Source: Betaproteobacteria bacterium (GTDB taxonomy: Bacteria; Pseudomonadota; Gammaproteobacteria; Burkholderiales; Usitatibacteraceae). From it: 64,000 bases of DNA. The DNA is taken from positions 1,543,501-1,607,500 of the forward strand of contig JADKJU010000001.1 in assembly GCA_016720855.1 (NCBI GenBank), written 5' to 3'. A program made the position numbers and the translations under genes. Numbering within the stretch: the first letter of the stretch is position 1; each line of letters opens with the position of its first letter. Shown here in pieces: positions 51,200 to 61,535 of the stretch. The notes under the pieces are model-generated. The model did no database searches and was not told the DNA's origin. It was given only the letters and a program-made list of their open reading frames with translations.

Positions 51200-52021
51200 C
51201 TATTTCCCGATCGCCAGGGCCCGTGCCTCTGCCGCGCAGTCGCGAGGCGACTTGAGGTCCGCGGCTCGTGCCGCCTCGATTTCACTGCGCGCCAACACCA
51301 TCTGCGCGGTGTAGACGGGGTCGGCATGCAGGCGGCTCACCGTCGCCGCGCCGATCACGCGGCCGGTGTCGACGTCGCTCTTCCAGTGAACGCCGCACAC
51401 CACGCGGCTCTGCCCGAATGAAAGTCCCCGGGCAAAGATCGCGTTCGCGCGTTCCGGCGACAGTTCCGCCAGCGTGAGCGCCCAGGCCCAGCCGATCGAG
51501 GCATGCCCGGACGGGTAGGAGTCGGGTTTCATCTTCGCTTCCTCCTTCGGCGTGCAGGACGCCTCGCCGGTGACGGCGTACGGCCGCTTGCGTTTGTAGT
51601 GGCTCTTGGCCAGGTCAAGGGCCCGGCTCGCATCCATGCGCACCCGGCGCAGCAGCATGTTGAGGTGCGGCGTCGACTGCGCCGAAATCGGCATGTCCAG
51701 GGCGCACGAAAAATGCCCGGCCGCCTTGGGGAACTCCAGTACCGCGTCTGCTGTGGCCTGGCCCCAGCGCGGCGTGTCCCGCAGGGCGCGTGTGGCCCGG
51801 TAGGCTTCCTCATCGGCCGCCAGGGCCGCAGAGCCCGCCGCAGGCGGCGGGGGCAGCAGGGCCAAGCCGTCCGGCAGCTGGTCCGGTTGGAGATAGCCGG
51901 CCACGTACCCCCGGCGCACCTCCGGAAGCTCGGTCGGCGGCGGGGGCGGGATCGACGCGCAGCCCACCAGCGTGATCGAGGCAAGCAGCGTCCAGCCGGT
52001 TCTTGCGGTATCGAAGTTCAT
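51200..52021 (-). CDS. Class A non-specific acid phosphatase (PAP2 superfamily), lipoprotein
   Basis: A 273-residue exported phosphatase with a lipobox (SITLVGCAS, Cys about 21). The three PAP2 motifs are complete: KSHYKRKRP (K-x6-RP), SYPSGHAS and QSRVVCGVHWKSD (SR-x5-H-x3-D). These enzymes release phosphate from organic esters in the periplasm. No Pho box is visible upstream. Confidence 0.9.
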   Translation of the reverse strand: MNFDTARTGWTLLASITLVGCASIPPPPPTELPEVRRGYVAGYLQPDQLPDGLALLPPPPAAGSAALAADEEAYRATRALRDTPRWGQATADAVLEFPKAAGHFSCALDMPISAQSTPHLNMLLRRVRMDASRALDLAKSHYKRKRPYAVTGEASCTPKEEAKMKPDSYPSGHASIGWAWALTLAELSPERANAIFARGLSFGQSRVVCGVHWKSDVDTGRVIGAATVSRLHADPVYTAQMVLARSEIEAARAADLKSPRDCAAEARALAIGK

Positions 52022-52114
52022 CGCCTATCTCCCTTGGTCTGTTGATAACGCCGCGCCCGCCCCTGCGGGTTGATTCCGGTCAAGGGATTCGCACGGCCGG
52101 GCCATCGATCCGCC

Positions 52115-52690
52115 TCACGCGGCCGGCGATCGCCTCAATCGTCCGACGCCCACCGCAACCAGGGCGACGAGCACGAACAGGACGGGAACGGTGACTTCGA
52201 GCAGCAACCCGAATCCCACCAGAAAGCCGATGACCGCATCGGGCTCGATTCTGTCCAGGCTCACCGTCCTTCGATGGCCGGCGACATCGAAAAGAATGCA
52301 GCTTCCGGACAACGACGTCGTGCTGCTGCTCCTGCCGATCGAGGGATAGGCGAGGCCACGGTACTCGAGGCCGTGCTGCGCCGCATAGCGCCCGCACAAG
52401 GGCGATGCGTAGCGATGTTCGATGGACAGCGCCAGCCCGATCGCAAGCCCCGCCGCCAGCGCCCCGACCACCAGGAAGTTGCGCATTCCCGTCCACCACG
52501 AACGCACCTTGGCTGCGACCTGCGGAGCCTGCCGGCGAGCCTCGTCGCGGGCGTGGGCCATGAGCTGCTCGCGCAACTGGTCCGGCGAGAGGCCGTCCGC
52601 CTGCCCCTGTTCGAGGCGGGCTTTCATGTCCGCGGCAAATGCCTCGCCCGCCCTTTCCAGGTCCTTCCCGTCACCAGGCGGGGCGGTCAC
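52115..52690 (-). CDS. Hypothetical membrane protein
   Basis: A 191-residue protein with a soluble, acidic N-terminal third, one helix (NFLVVGALAAGLAIGLALSI), a periplasmic loop with two Cys (LCGRY; SGSCILF) and two C-terminal helices. I recognise no family. It runs in the same direction as the DUF2892 gene 21 bp upstream. Confidence 0.6.
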   Translation of the reverse strand: MTAPPGDGKDLERAGEAFAADMKARLEQGQADGLSPDQLREQLMAHARDEARRQAPQVAAKVRSWWTGMRNFLVVGALAAGLAIGLALSIEHRYASPLCGRYAAQHGLEYRGLAYPSIGRSSSTTSLSGSCILFDVAGHRRTVSLDRIEPDAVIGFLVGFGLLLEVTVPVLFVLVALVAVGVGRLRRSPAA

Positions 52691-52711
52691 GACCGCGACC
52701 TTCGCAGCCGG

Positions 52712-52924
52712 CTACTTCGGCGGCGCCGCAGCCTTGTTCCCGCAGGTGTTGATGCCGATCAACGCGTAGGGCGGGCAATAGCCCATCGCCGCGGTGGCGA
52801 TCGGCCCCAACCCGAGCAGTCCCCACCAGCGGGCGTTGCCGTCGAGGAAATAGACGAGGCTCAGCAGTCCAAGGCCGACGACGATCCGGATGATGCGGTC
52901 GACGTTGCCGACGTTCCTGGTCAT
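52712..52924 (-). CDS. DUF2892 (YgaP-type) small membrane protein
   Basis: A 70-residue protein starting TRNVGNVDRIIRIVVGLGLL, with two helices and the end GYCPPYALIGINTC. This matches the membrane domain of YgaP (DUF2892). GGAGATGCAAC precedes the ATG at 52924. Its role is unknown; the paired Cys may handle sulfur or redox. Confidence 0.85.
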   Translation of the reverse strand: MTRNVGNVDRIIRIVVGLGLLSLVYFLDGNARWWGLLGLGPIATAAMGYCPPYALIGINTCGNKAAAPPK

Positions 52925-53674
52925 GTTGCATCTCCTTAGATCAATCCGATGGTTGGGTGCCACGGCCCGCCGCACCGCAGCCGCGGTCCAGGTGTCCCCG
53001 GTCCTGGCCGCCTGGTCAACTCTGCCGCTCTCCCCCAAGCCTACCCGGCCTGGCTCGGCGTCCGCCCCGCGGCGGGTCGCTAGTCGGCGTGGTCTGGGGG
53101 GCAGGGCGGGGGCGGGGGGATTTGTGCCGCTGCCGCTTTTCCGGGGCGGCTATGAACGCGCGCCGCCCACCGGTCGAAGGCGCAGGCGTTAGCTTTGGTC
53201 GTGGCGCCAGGTCATTCTGCGGGGGGGAGGGGCGCGGGGGCCGGTGGCCGCGGGGAACCGGCCGCCTTCGGGGACGGTGAACGACGCCCCTTGCCGACGC
53301 CCTTCACGGCGGATGCGGCGACCTTACTAGCGGCGGGGGCCGGGGTCGGCGGCGCGGGGCGGCGCGGGGGCGGGGGCGGGAACCTTTCGGGCGGCGGGCT
53401 GTGGAGCAGGGGTCTAGCCGGGGAGGAGGCGCGGTGCCGGCCCGGGACGTTTGGGTGTTGGGGGCGGACCGCCGGAGCGGGGTTCGGGGCGGGGGGCGGG
53501 CGGGCCCTCGGGGGGGGGGGGCGCGGGGGTCCACGGGCGCGGTGCGGGGGGGTGGGGGGGCCCGGCGTCCTGGGCGCCGTGCCCCCGCCAGTCAAGGGTC
53601 GAGCCTGCGCTGGCAGGCCCAGGACTAGCAGGTGGCTGGCGCCGGGCAGCTGGGCGGCCCCCCGCCCCCGCCGA
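52925..53674. other. Gene-less, extremely G-rich low-complexity region
   Basis: The 750 bases hold no credible gene. From about 53090 to 53570 the plus strand is dominated by G runs, the longest 12 G (53510-53521). Open frames across it give only Gly- or Pro-rich low-complexity sequence. The minus strand shows a Pro/Ala/Lys-rich stretch (APAASKVAASAVKGVGKG) that could be the remains of a lysine-alanine-rich gene. True G-quadruplex DNA or faulty base calls could both explain it. Confidence 0.6.
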
Positions 53675-54553
53675 TCAGGCAACCCGGGTAGCTACCGAGA
53701 ACAGTTCCTCCGGGGGCGGCACCCTTCTCTCGAACCACAGTGCCGCAGCGGCCTTGCCCATGGCGCAGCCGTCGTGGCCCACGCCCGGAACCGTGACGAG
53801 TTGCCATCGGCAGGGGACACCGAGCTGCGCGGCCGCGCGCTGCGCGAAGTCGAAGAAGAACCGGGCGCGGGCGAAGCGCGTGGGCCCCTGCGCCAGGGCT
53901 TCCGGATTGCGCGGCAGGTGCTCGTCGGCCATGTCGATGTCCTGCTCGCCCGAGAGGATGGTCATCGGATACGCAAGCCAGCGCGCAAGATCCGGCGTGC
54001 CGAATCCCAGGCCGCCCACGCCTTCGGGAAAGGGTCGATCCAGCGTCGGCAGCGTGTACCACCCCGGGTTCCCCGACACCACAGCCTCGTAGAGCGCATG
54101 ATCCTGGGTCGCCAGCAGGCGGTGCGCGAACTGCCCGCCCGCGGAATGGCCATAGAGGCGCACCTGCGGACGCCGCGTGACGCCACCCGCGCGCAGCGCC
54201 TCCACCACGCGCGGCAGGATCGCGTAAAGCCAGTCCTCGCGCGGGCGCACGCCGCCGTCGGGTGCCACCACGGCCCCGTTGTTGTAGTTCTCCGGCTTCG
54301 GGTACGGCGCGTCGCCGAACGTCGTCGCCACGATGAGCAGGCGATGCTTCTCGGCCGCGTCGATCCAGAAATCGCGGTACTCGTCGCCGTTGCGCTTGAC
54401 CCCGTGCTGGACGAGCACCACCGGATCGTCGGGCCCGTGCGCGGCGGGACGATAGGTGTGGATCACGAGCGGCCGGCCGGGATGCCGCGCGTCGTGGTAG
54501 TCGAGGGCATCGCGTCCGGTTCGGGGGGTGAGCGTGGTCGTGGTCATGGTCAT
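53675..54553 (-). CDS. Alpha/beta hydrolase (esterase/depolymerase-like)
   Basis: A 292-residue hydrolase with nucleophile motif YGHSAGGQFAHRL, oxyanion region VLVQHGVKRNGDEY and the catalytic His in TVPGVGHDGCAMG. It lacks a signal peptide. It is the last gene of the peptide ABC transporter operon, five bases after it, and may act on imported compounds. The substrate is unknown. Confidence 0.8.
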   Translation of the reverse strand: MTMTTTTLTPRTGRDALDYHDARHPGRPLVIHTYRPAAHGPDDPVVLVQHGVKRNGDEYRDFWIDAAEKHRLLIVATTFGDAPYPKPENYNNGAVVAPDGGVRPREDWLYAILPRVVEALRAGGVTRRPQVRLYGHSAGGQFAHRLLATQDHALYEAVVSGNPGWYTLPTLDRPFPEGVGGLGFGTPDLARWLAYPMTILSGEQDIDMADEHLPRNPEALAQGPTRFARARFFFDFAQRAAAQLGVPCRWQLVTVPGVGHDGCAMGKAAAALWFERRVPPPEELFSVATRVA

Positions 54554-54558
54554 GGCGG

Positions 54559-56530
<1,972 letters not shown>

Positions 56531-56534
<4 letters not shown>

Positions 56535-57430
56535 TGCCGGTGGGCGTCGAAGCTGCGGCGCAGCCGCTCCCCGACGACGTTGATGGACATGATGAGCATG
56601 AGCAGGGCCAGGCCCGGGAAGAGCGAGATCCAGTATTCGCCGGAGAGCAGGAACTCGAAGCCGTTCGCGATGAGCAGTCCCAGCGAGGGCTCCGTCACCG
56701 GGACGCCGACCCCGAGGAAGGAGAGCGTCGCCTCGAGCGTGATGGCGCCCGCGATGCTGACCGTGGCCACGACCAGCACCGAGCCGATGCTGTTGGGCAG
56801 CAGGTGCGCCCGCATGATGTAGCCCGTGGGCAGGCCCTGGTTCATCGCCGCCTCGATGTATTCCTTGCGCCGTTCGACCAGCGCCGCGGCGCGCATGAGG
56901 CGCGCGTAGTTGGCCCATTGCACGACCACGATCGCGAGGATCACCTTGTCCACCCCCCGGCCGATGGAGGCAAGGAGCACGAGCGCTACCAGGATCGAGG
57001 GAAAACCGAGAATGAAATCGACCACCCGCATGAGGAAGGAGTCCACGCGGCCGCCGAACTGCGCGGCGGTGAGGCCCACGCTCACGCCCACGAGGAGCGC
57101 GCCAGCCGTGGCCGCAAGCCCCACGAAGAGGCTGGTGCGAAGCCCGTAGAGGATGGCGCTCAGCAGGTCGCGCCCCTGCGCGTCGGTGCCGAGCCAGAAG
57201 GTGAAGCCCGCCAGGCCCTTTTCCCCGGGCGCCAGGCGGTTGTCCATCACGTTGAGCGCCGTGAGGTCGTAGGGATTCTGCGGCGCGATGAACGGCCCGA
57301 TGAGCGCGAACGCGACGATCACGGCCAGCACGATCGCAGCCCCCCGCGCGGTGGGTTGCCGGGCCAGGCGCCGCAGCACCTGGCGCCGGATCGGGGTGTC
57401 GTCCCCGGGCAGGACGGGCACGGGGTTCAC
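56531..57430 (-). CDS. Peptide ABC transporter permease (DppC-like)
   Basis: A 299-residue permease with an N-terminal helix (GAAIVLAVIVAFALIGPFIA), the long periplasmic loop with FWLGTDAQGRDLLSAILYGLRTSL, and the EAA-type loop EYIEAAMNQGLPTGYIMRAHLLPN. The GTG start at 57430 shares GTGA with the dppB-like gene. Confidence 0.92.
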
Positions 57431-58404
57431 GAGGCCTCTCCCGCCAGCCGCACGCGCGGGTCGAGCGCGGCGTACAGCAGGTCCACGAGCAGGTTCACGG
57501 AAACGAAAAGGAACGTCGCCAGCATGATGTAGGAGACGACGATCGGCCGGTCGAGCTGGTAGATGCTGTCGATGAGGAGCTTGCCCATCCCCGGCCACGC
57601 GAACACGGTCTCGGTGATGGTCGAGAAGGCGACGAGGCTGCCGAACTCGATCCCCACCACGGTCACCACCGGGATGAGGATGTTGCGCAGGATGTGCCGC
57701 AAGACGATGCGCCGCGGCCGCACGCCCTTGGCGCGCGCGTACTTCACGTAGTCCTGCGCCTTCGCCTCCGTGGTGCCCGCCGCGACCAGCCGGATCATGA
57801 GCGCCATGTTCGGGATCGCCAGGTTGAGCGCGGGAAGGATCAGGTGCCTCAACCCGTCGAGGGTGAGCAGGCTCGTCCTGAGGCCCAGGATGTCCACCGT
57901 CACGCCGCGTCCCGAAGTGGGCAGCCACCCGAGCAGCACCGCGAAGACGAGGATCAGCATCATCCCCTTCCAGAAGTTGGGCAGCGAGTAGCCCAGCACC
58001 GTCCCGCCCATGATGAAGCGCGAGAGCCGCGCCTCGGGGTTCAGCCCCGCCACGAGCCCGAGCGGGATGCCGAAGGAGACGGCGAGCGCCATCGCCAGCA
58101 GCACCAGTTCGAGGGTGGCCGGCAGGCGCGAAAGGATGAGGTCGATGGCGGGCACGCCGTGCACGAAGGAGCGGCCGAGGTCGCCATGCATCGCGTTCCA
58201 GGCGAACACGAGGTACTGCCGCCACAGCGGCAGGTCGAGGCCGAGGCGGCGCACGAGCTCGTCGCGCTCTAGCGCGCTCGCCTGCGGGGGAACCAGCAGC
58301 TCGATCGGGTTCCCGATGCCGTAGACCGCGAGGAAGACGACGACCGAGGCGGCCAGAAGGACGAAGAAGCTCTGGATCAGCCGCTGCAGCGCGTAGGTGG
58401 CCAT
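57427..58404 (-). CDS. Peptide ABC transporter permease (DppB-like)
   Basis: A 325-residue permease with the DppB N-terminus (YALQRLIQSFFVLLAASVVVFL), periplasmic LGLDLPLWRQYLVFAWNAMHGDLGRSF, and EAA loop DYVKYARAKGVRPRRIVLRHILRN. It forms the channel with the DppC-like protein. Confidence 0.93.
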   Translation of the reverse strand: MATYALQRLIQSFFVLLAASVVVFLAVYGIGNPIELLVPPQASALERDELVRRLGLDLPLWRQYLVFAWNAMHGDLGRSFVHGVPAIDLILSRLPATLELVLLAMALAVSFGIPLGLVAGLNPEARLSRFIMGGTVLGYSLPNFWKGMMLILVFAVLLGWLPTSGRGVTVDILGLRTSLLTLDGLRHLILPALNLAIPNMALMIRLVAAGTTEAKAQDYVKYARAKGVRPRRIVLRHILRNILIPVVTVVGIEFGSLVAFSTITETVFAWPGMGKLLIDSIYQLDRPIVVSYIMLATFLFVSVNLLVDLLYAALDPRVRLAGEAS

Positions 58405-58423
58405 GCGCCGCAGCGGCCCGCAG

Positions 58424-60034
58424 CTACTTCTTCAAGGGCTTCGCCGACATGGCGAGCGTGTACTGGTCCGCTCGGCCTGCGTAGGCGATGTCCGCGCGGT
58501 GCGCCCAGATGGTGCTCTCGAAATGCAGCGGAATGAAGGCATGAAGTTCGAGCAGGCGCGTGCCGGCCTGGCGAAGCAGCTCCGCGCGCTTCTCGTCGTC
58601 CATCGTGACGAGCGCCTTGCTGATGAGCTCGTCGAAGGCGGGGTCGGCCAGGCCGCCGTAGTTCGAGGTGCCGTGCGTCTTATTCTTGTCGAGCGTGGCG
58701 GCCCAGTAGCGCATGAAATTCGACGCCTCCGCCGATCCCCAGCCGCCCATCGCGAAGCTGAACTCCCGCTTGGCGCGGCGCGGGAAGTAGATGGCGCGGG
58801 TCATCGCATCCACCTTCGTGCGGACGCCGACCTGTGACAGGTATCCGGCCACGGCCTGCGCGATCTGGGCATCGTTGATGTAGCGGTCGTTCGTGGCCGA
58901 TAGCGTGAGGTCGAATCCGTTGGCGTATCCGGCTTCGGCGAGCAGCTTCCTCGCCGCGGCCGGGTCGAACCGGATCACCGGGGGGTTCGGGAGCGTGCCG
59001 AACATGCCCGTCGGCAGGAACTGGTAGGCGGGCTGCGCGCCGCCATCCATGATGCGCTTGGCGATGGCATCGCGGTCGATCGCCATCGACAGGGCCTTGC
59101 GCACGCGCACGTCCATCAACGGGTTGCCGCCCTTGTCGTCCTTCACGAGAGGGCTGGGGCTGCGGGCCACGTCGAGCTGGAAGAAGATCACGCGCGAGGA
59201 CGGCGAGATCTCGTAGCCGAAGCGCTTGTCCTCCCGCAGGCGGCCCAGATCGCGAGCGGCGGGATTCTCGATGAGGTCGTAATCGCCCGCGATGAGCCCG
59301 GCGAGGCGCGGCCCGGCGTTGGTGACCGGCACCATCTTCACGGCCTCCCAGTACGGCTTGTCGCCCCAGTAGCCGTCGTGGCGCACGAGCTCGATGGCCG
59401 AGCCGCGCACGTAGCTTTTCAGCTTGTAGGGGCCGGTGCCGATCGCGACGCTGCCCTCGTTGAACTGGCTCACGCTCGGCCAGGGACCGGTCACGCCGCA
59501 GTTCGAGGCGAGCGAGAACGTGATCTTTCCGTGGGCCGTGATCGACGAGGTGAGGATGGAGATCCCGGCGAGCAGCCGCGGCAGGAGCGGCTCGGGCTCC
59601 GCGGTCGTGACGACGAGCGTGTAGGGATCCGGCGCCTCGATGGTGCGCATGTTGCGGATCAGGTCCTTGTTGCCGCCCGCGATGTTGGTCTCGTTCTTGG
59701 CCACGCGGCAGAAGGTGAAGATCGCGTCGTCGGCCGTGAACGGCTTGCCGTTGGAGAAGTTGACGCCCTTCCTCAGCGTGAAGGTCCACTTGTTCGCGCC
59801 GTCGTTCTTCCACGCGGTGGCGAGGCTGGGAACGAGGCGCTGCGCCTCGTCCGTATCCACGAGCGCGTCGTAGATATGGGCCGCGAGCGCGTTGTTGGGC
59901 GCAAGCACGTGGTAGTGCGGATCGACCGAGGTCGGCTCGGAGGACAGCGCGATGCGAAGCGTCTGGGCCGCGGCGGGAGCGACCGCCATGGCAAGGGCGA
60001 ATAAGGCGGGAAGCGCGCGGGGGAAGGTCGTCAT
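58424..60034 (-). CDS. Peptide ABC transporter substrate-binding protein (SBP family 5)
   Basis: A 536-residue periplasmic receptor with signal peptide (to AAAQ) and the SBP5 pattern: LRIALSSEPTSVDPHYHV, IYDALVDTD, LRKGVNFSNGKPFTADDAIFTF, and GTGPYKLKSYVRGSAIELVRHDGYWG. It brings peptides or similar ligands to the permease genes that follow. First gene of the operon dppA-B-C-D-F-like plus hydrolase; its promoter must lie in 60035-60189. Confidence 0.92.
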   Translation of the reverse strand: MTTFPRALPALFALAMAVAPAAAQTLRIALSSEPTSVDPHYHVLAPNNALAAHIYDALVDTDEAQRLVPSLATAWKNDGANKWTFTLRKGVNFSNGKPFTADDAIFTFCRVAKNETNIAGGNKDLIRNMRTIEAPDPYTLVVTTAEPEPLLPRLLAGISILTSSITAHGKITFSLASNCGVTGPWPSVSQFNEGSVAIGTGPYKLKSYVRGSAIELVRHDGYWGDKPYWEAVKMVPVTNAGPRLAGLIAGDYDLIENPAARDLGRLREDKRFGYEISPSSRVIFFQLDVARSPSPLVKDDKGGNPLMDVRVRKALSMAIDRDAIAKRIMDGGAQPAYQFLPTGMFGTLPNPPVIRFDPAAARKLLAEAGYANGFDLTLSATNDRYINDAQIAQAVAGYLSQVGVRTKVDAMTRAIYFPRRAKREFSFAMGGWGSAEASNFMRYWAATLDKNKTHGTSNYGGLADPAFDELISKALVTMDDEKRAELLRQAGTRLLELHAFIPLHFESTIWAHRADIAYAGRADQYTLAMSAKPLKK

Positions 60035-60189
60035 GTCGGGGGGGGCTCCTGCAAGGGGGCGTGCGCAGCTTCCAGGCGGAGCCACGATCCCTGAATTCTA
60101 GCGCAATGCGGATAACGCCAATTCGTCAGGCCCAGGCGGGGCTGAATCGGCCGTCATCTCCGCGCATACGCCGGTAGTAAGATGTCCCG

Positions 60190-61518
60190 ATGGTTCCCCA
60201 GACTCGATATGCGCGCAGCGGGAAGGTGAACATCGCCTACCAGGTCACTGGCGAGGGTCCGCTCGACCTGGTCTTCATACCCGGCTGGGTATCCCACGTC
60301 GAACTTGCCTGGGAGGATCCCGAGCGGGGAGCCTTCCTGCGCCGGCTTGCGTCATTCTCGCGCCTGATCATCTTCGACAAACGCGGCACGGGCCTCTCCG
60401 ACCGCGTCCCGGACGACCAGCTGCCGACCCTCGAGGAAAGGATGGACGACCTGCGCGCCGTGATGGATGCGGTCGGCTCGCGACGCGCGGCGCTCTTCGG
60501 TTACTCGGAAGGCGGCAACATGTCCGTTCTGTTTGCGGCCACCTATCCGGAGCGCACGGTAGCGCTCGTCACCTTCAGCTGCTTTGCGAAACGCATCTGG
60601 AGCCCCGACTATCCGTGGGCGCCGACACCCGAGGCGCGCGCGAAGGAATACGAAACGGTCGAGCGCGAATGGGGCAACCTGATGGACCTGGCGCACTACA
60701 TTCCGAGCAAGATGCATGACGTCGAGTTCGCGCGCCGGCAGGCCACCTTCATGCGCCGCTCGGCCAGCCCCAGCGCAGCGGTCGCGCTGCTCAGGATGAA
60801 CACGCAGATCGACGTGCGCGCGGTGCTGCCTGCGATCAGCGCGCCGACGCTGGTCATGCATCGCACGGGAGATCTCGACGTGAACATCGAGGAGGGTCGC
60901 TGGCTGGCCACGCGCATTCCCGGGGCCCGCTTCGTGGAATTCGCCGGCGACGATCACATGCCCTGGATCGGCAATTCGGATTCCATCCTCGATGAGGTCC
61001 AGGAGTTCCTGACCGGCATGCGGCCCGAGCGCGACGTCGATCGTGTGCTTGCGACGGTGCTGTTCACCGACATCGTCGGGTCCACGGAGCACCTGGCTCG
61101 CGTGGGCGACAAGGCATGGAAGGACATGCTGGCTCGCCAGCGCGAGATCGTGCGGCGCGCGCTTTCCGCCTTTCGGGGACGTGAAGTCGATACCGCGGGC
61201 GACGGCTTCTTCGCCACCTTCGACGGTCCGGCGCGCGGCGTTCGCTGCGCATTCAGCATCCAGGAGGCGGCTCGGCCCCTGGGGCTCGCGATCCGGGCCG
61301 GCTTGCACACGGGCGAAGTCGAACTCGACGGCGAACGCGTGGGCGGCATGGCGGTCCACATCGGCGCTCGCATCGCCGCCCAGGCGGGCGCCGGGGAAGC
61401 GCTGGTCTCCAGTACCGTCAAGGACCTGGTCTCGGGATCCGGGCTGCGCTTCGAGGACCGCGGCGCGCATGCCTTGAAGGGCGTGCCGGGCGAATGGAGG
61501 TTATACGCGGCGAGCTGA
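60190..61518 (+). CDS. Alpha/beta hydrolase fused to a class III adenylate/guanylate cyclase domain
   Basis: A 442-residue fusion. Residues about 1-275 form an alpha/beta hydrolase with nucleophile motif FGYSEGGNMSVLF, acid region PTLVMHRTGDLDV and His in AGDDHMPWIG. Residues 285-440 are a class III cyclase domain: VLFTDIVGSTEHLARVGD and VDTAGDGFFATFDGP hold the two metal Asp residues, and HIGARIAAQAGAGEALVSST follows. The hydrolase part may act as a ligand sensor for cNMP production. It is transcribed divergently from the peptide transporter. Confidence 0.88.
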   Translation: MVPQTRYARSGKVNIAYQVTGEGPLDLVFIPGWVSHVELAWEDPERGAFLRRLASFSRLIIFDKRGTGLSDRVPDDQLPTLEERMDDLRAVMDAVGSRRAALFGYSEGGNMSVLFAATYPERTVALVTFSCFAKRIWSPDYPWAPTPEARAKEYETVEREWGNLMDLAHYIPSKMHDVEFARRQATFMRRSASPSAAVALLRMNTQIDVRAVLPAISAPTLVMHRTGDLDVNIEEGRWLATRIPGARFVEFAGDDHMPWIGNSDSILDEVQEFLTGMRPERDVDRVLATVLFTDIVGSTEHLARVGDKAWKDMLARQREIVRRALSAFRGREVDTAGDGFFATFDGPARGVRCAFSIQEAARPLGLAIRAGLHTGEVELDGERVGGMAVHIGARIAAQAGAGEALVSSTVKDLVSGSGLRFEDRGAHALKGVPGEWRLYAAS

Positions 61519-61535
61519 CAGGACGAGGACGGAGT

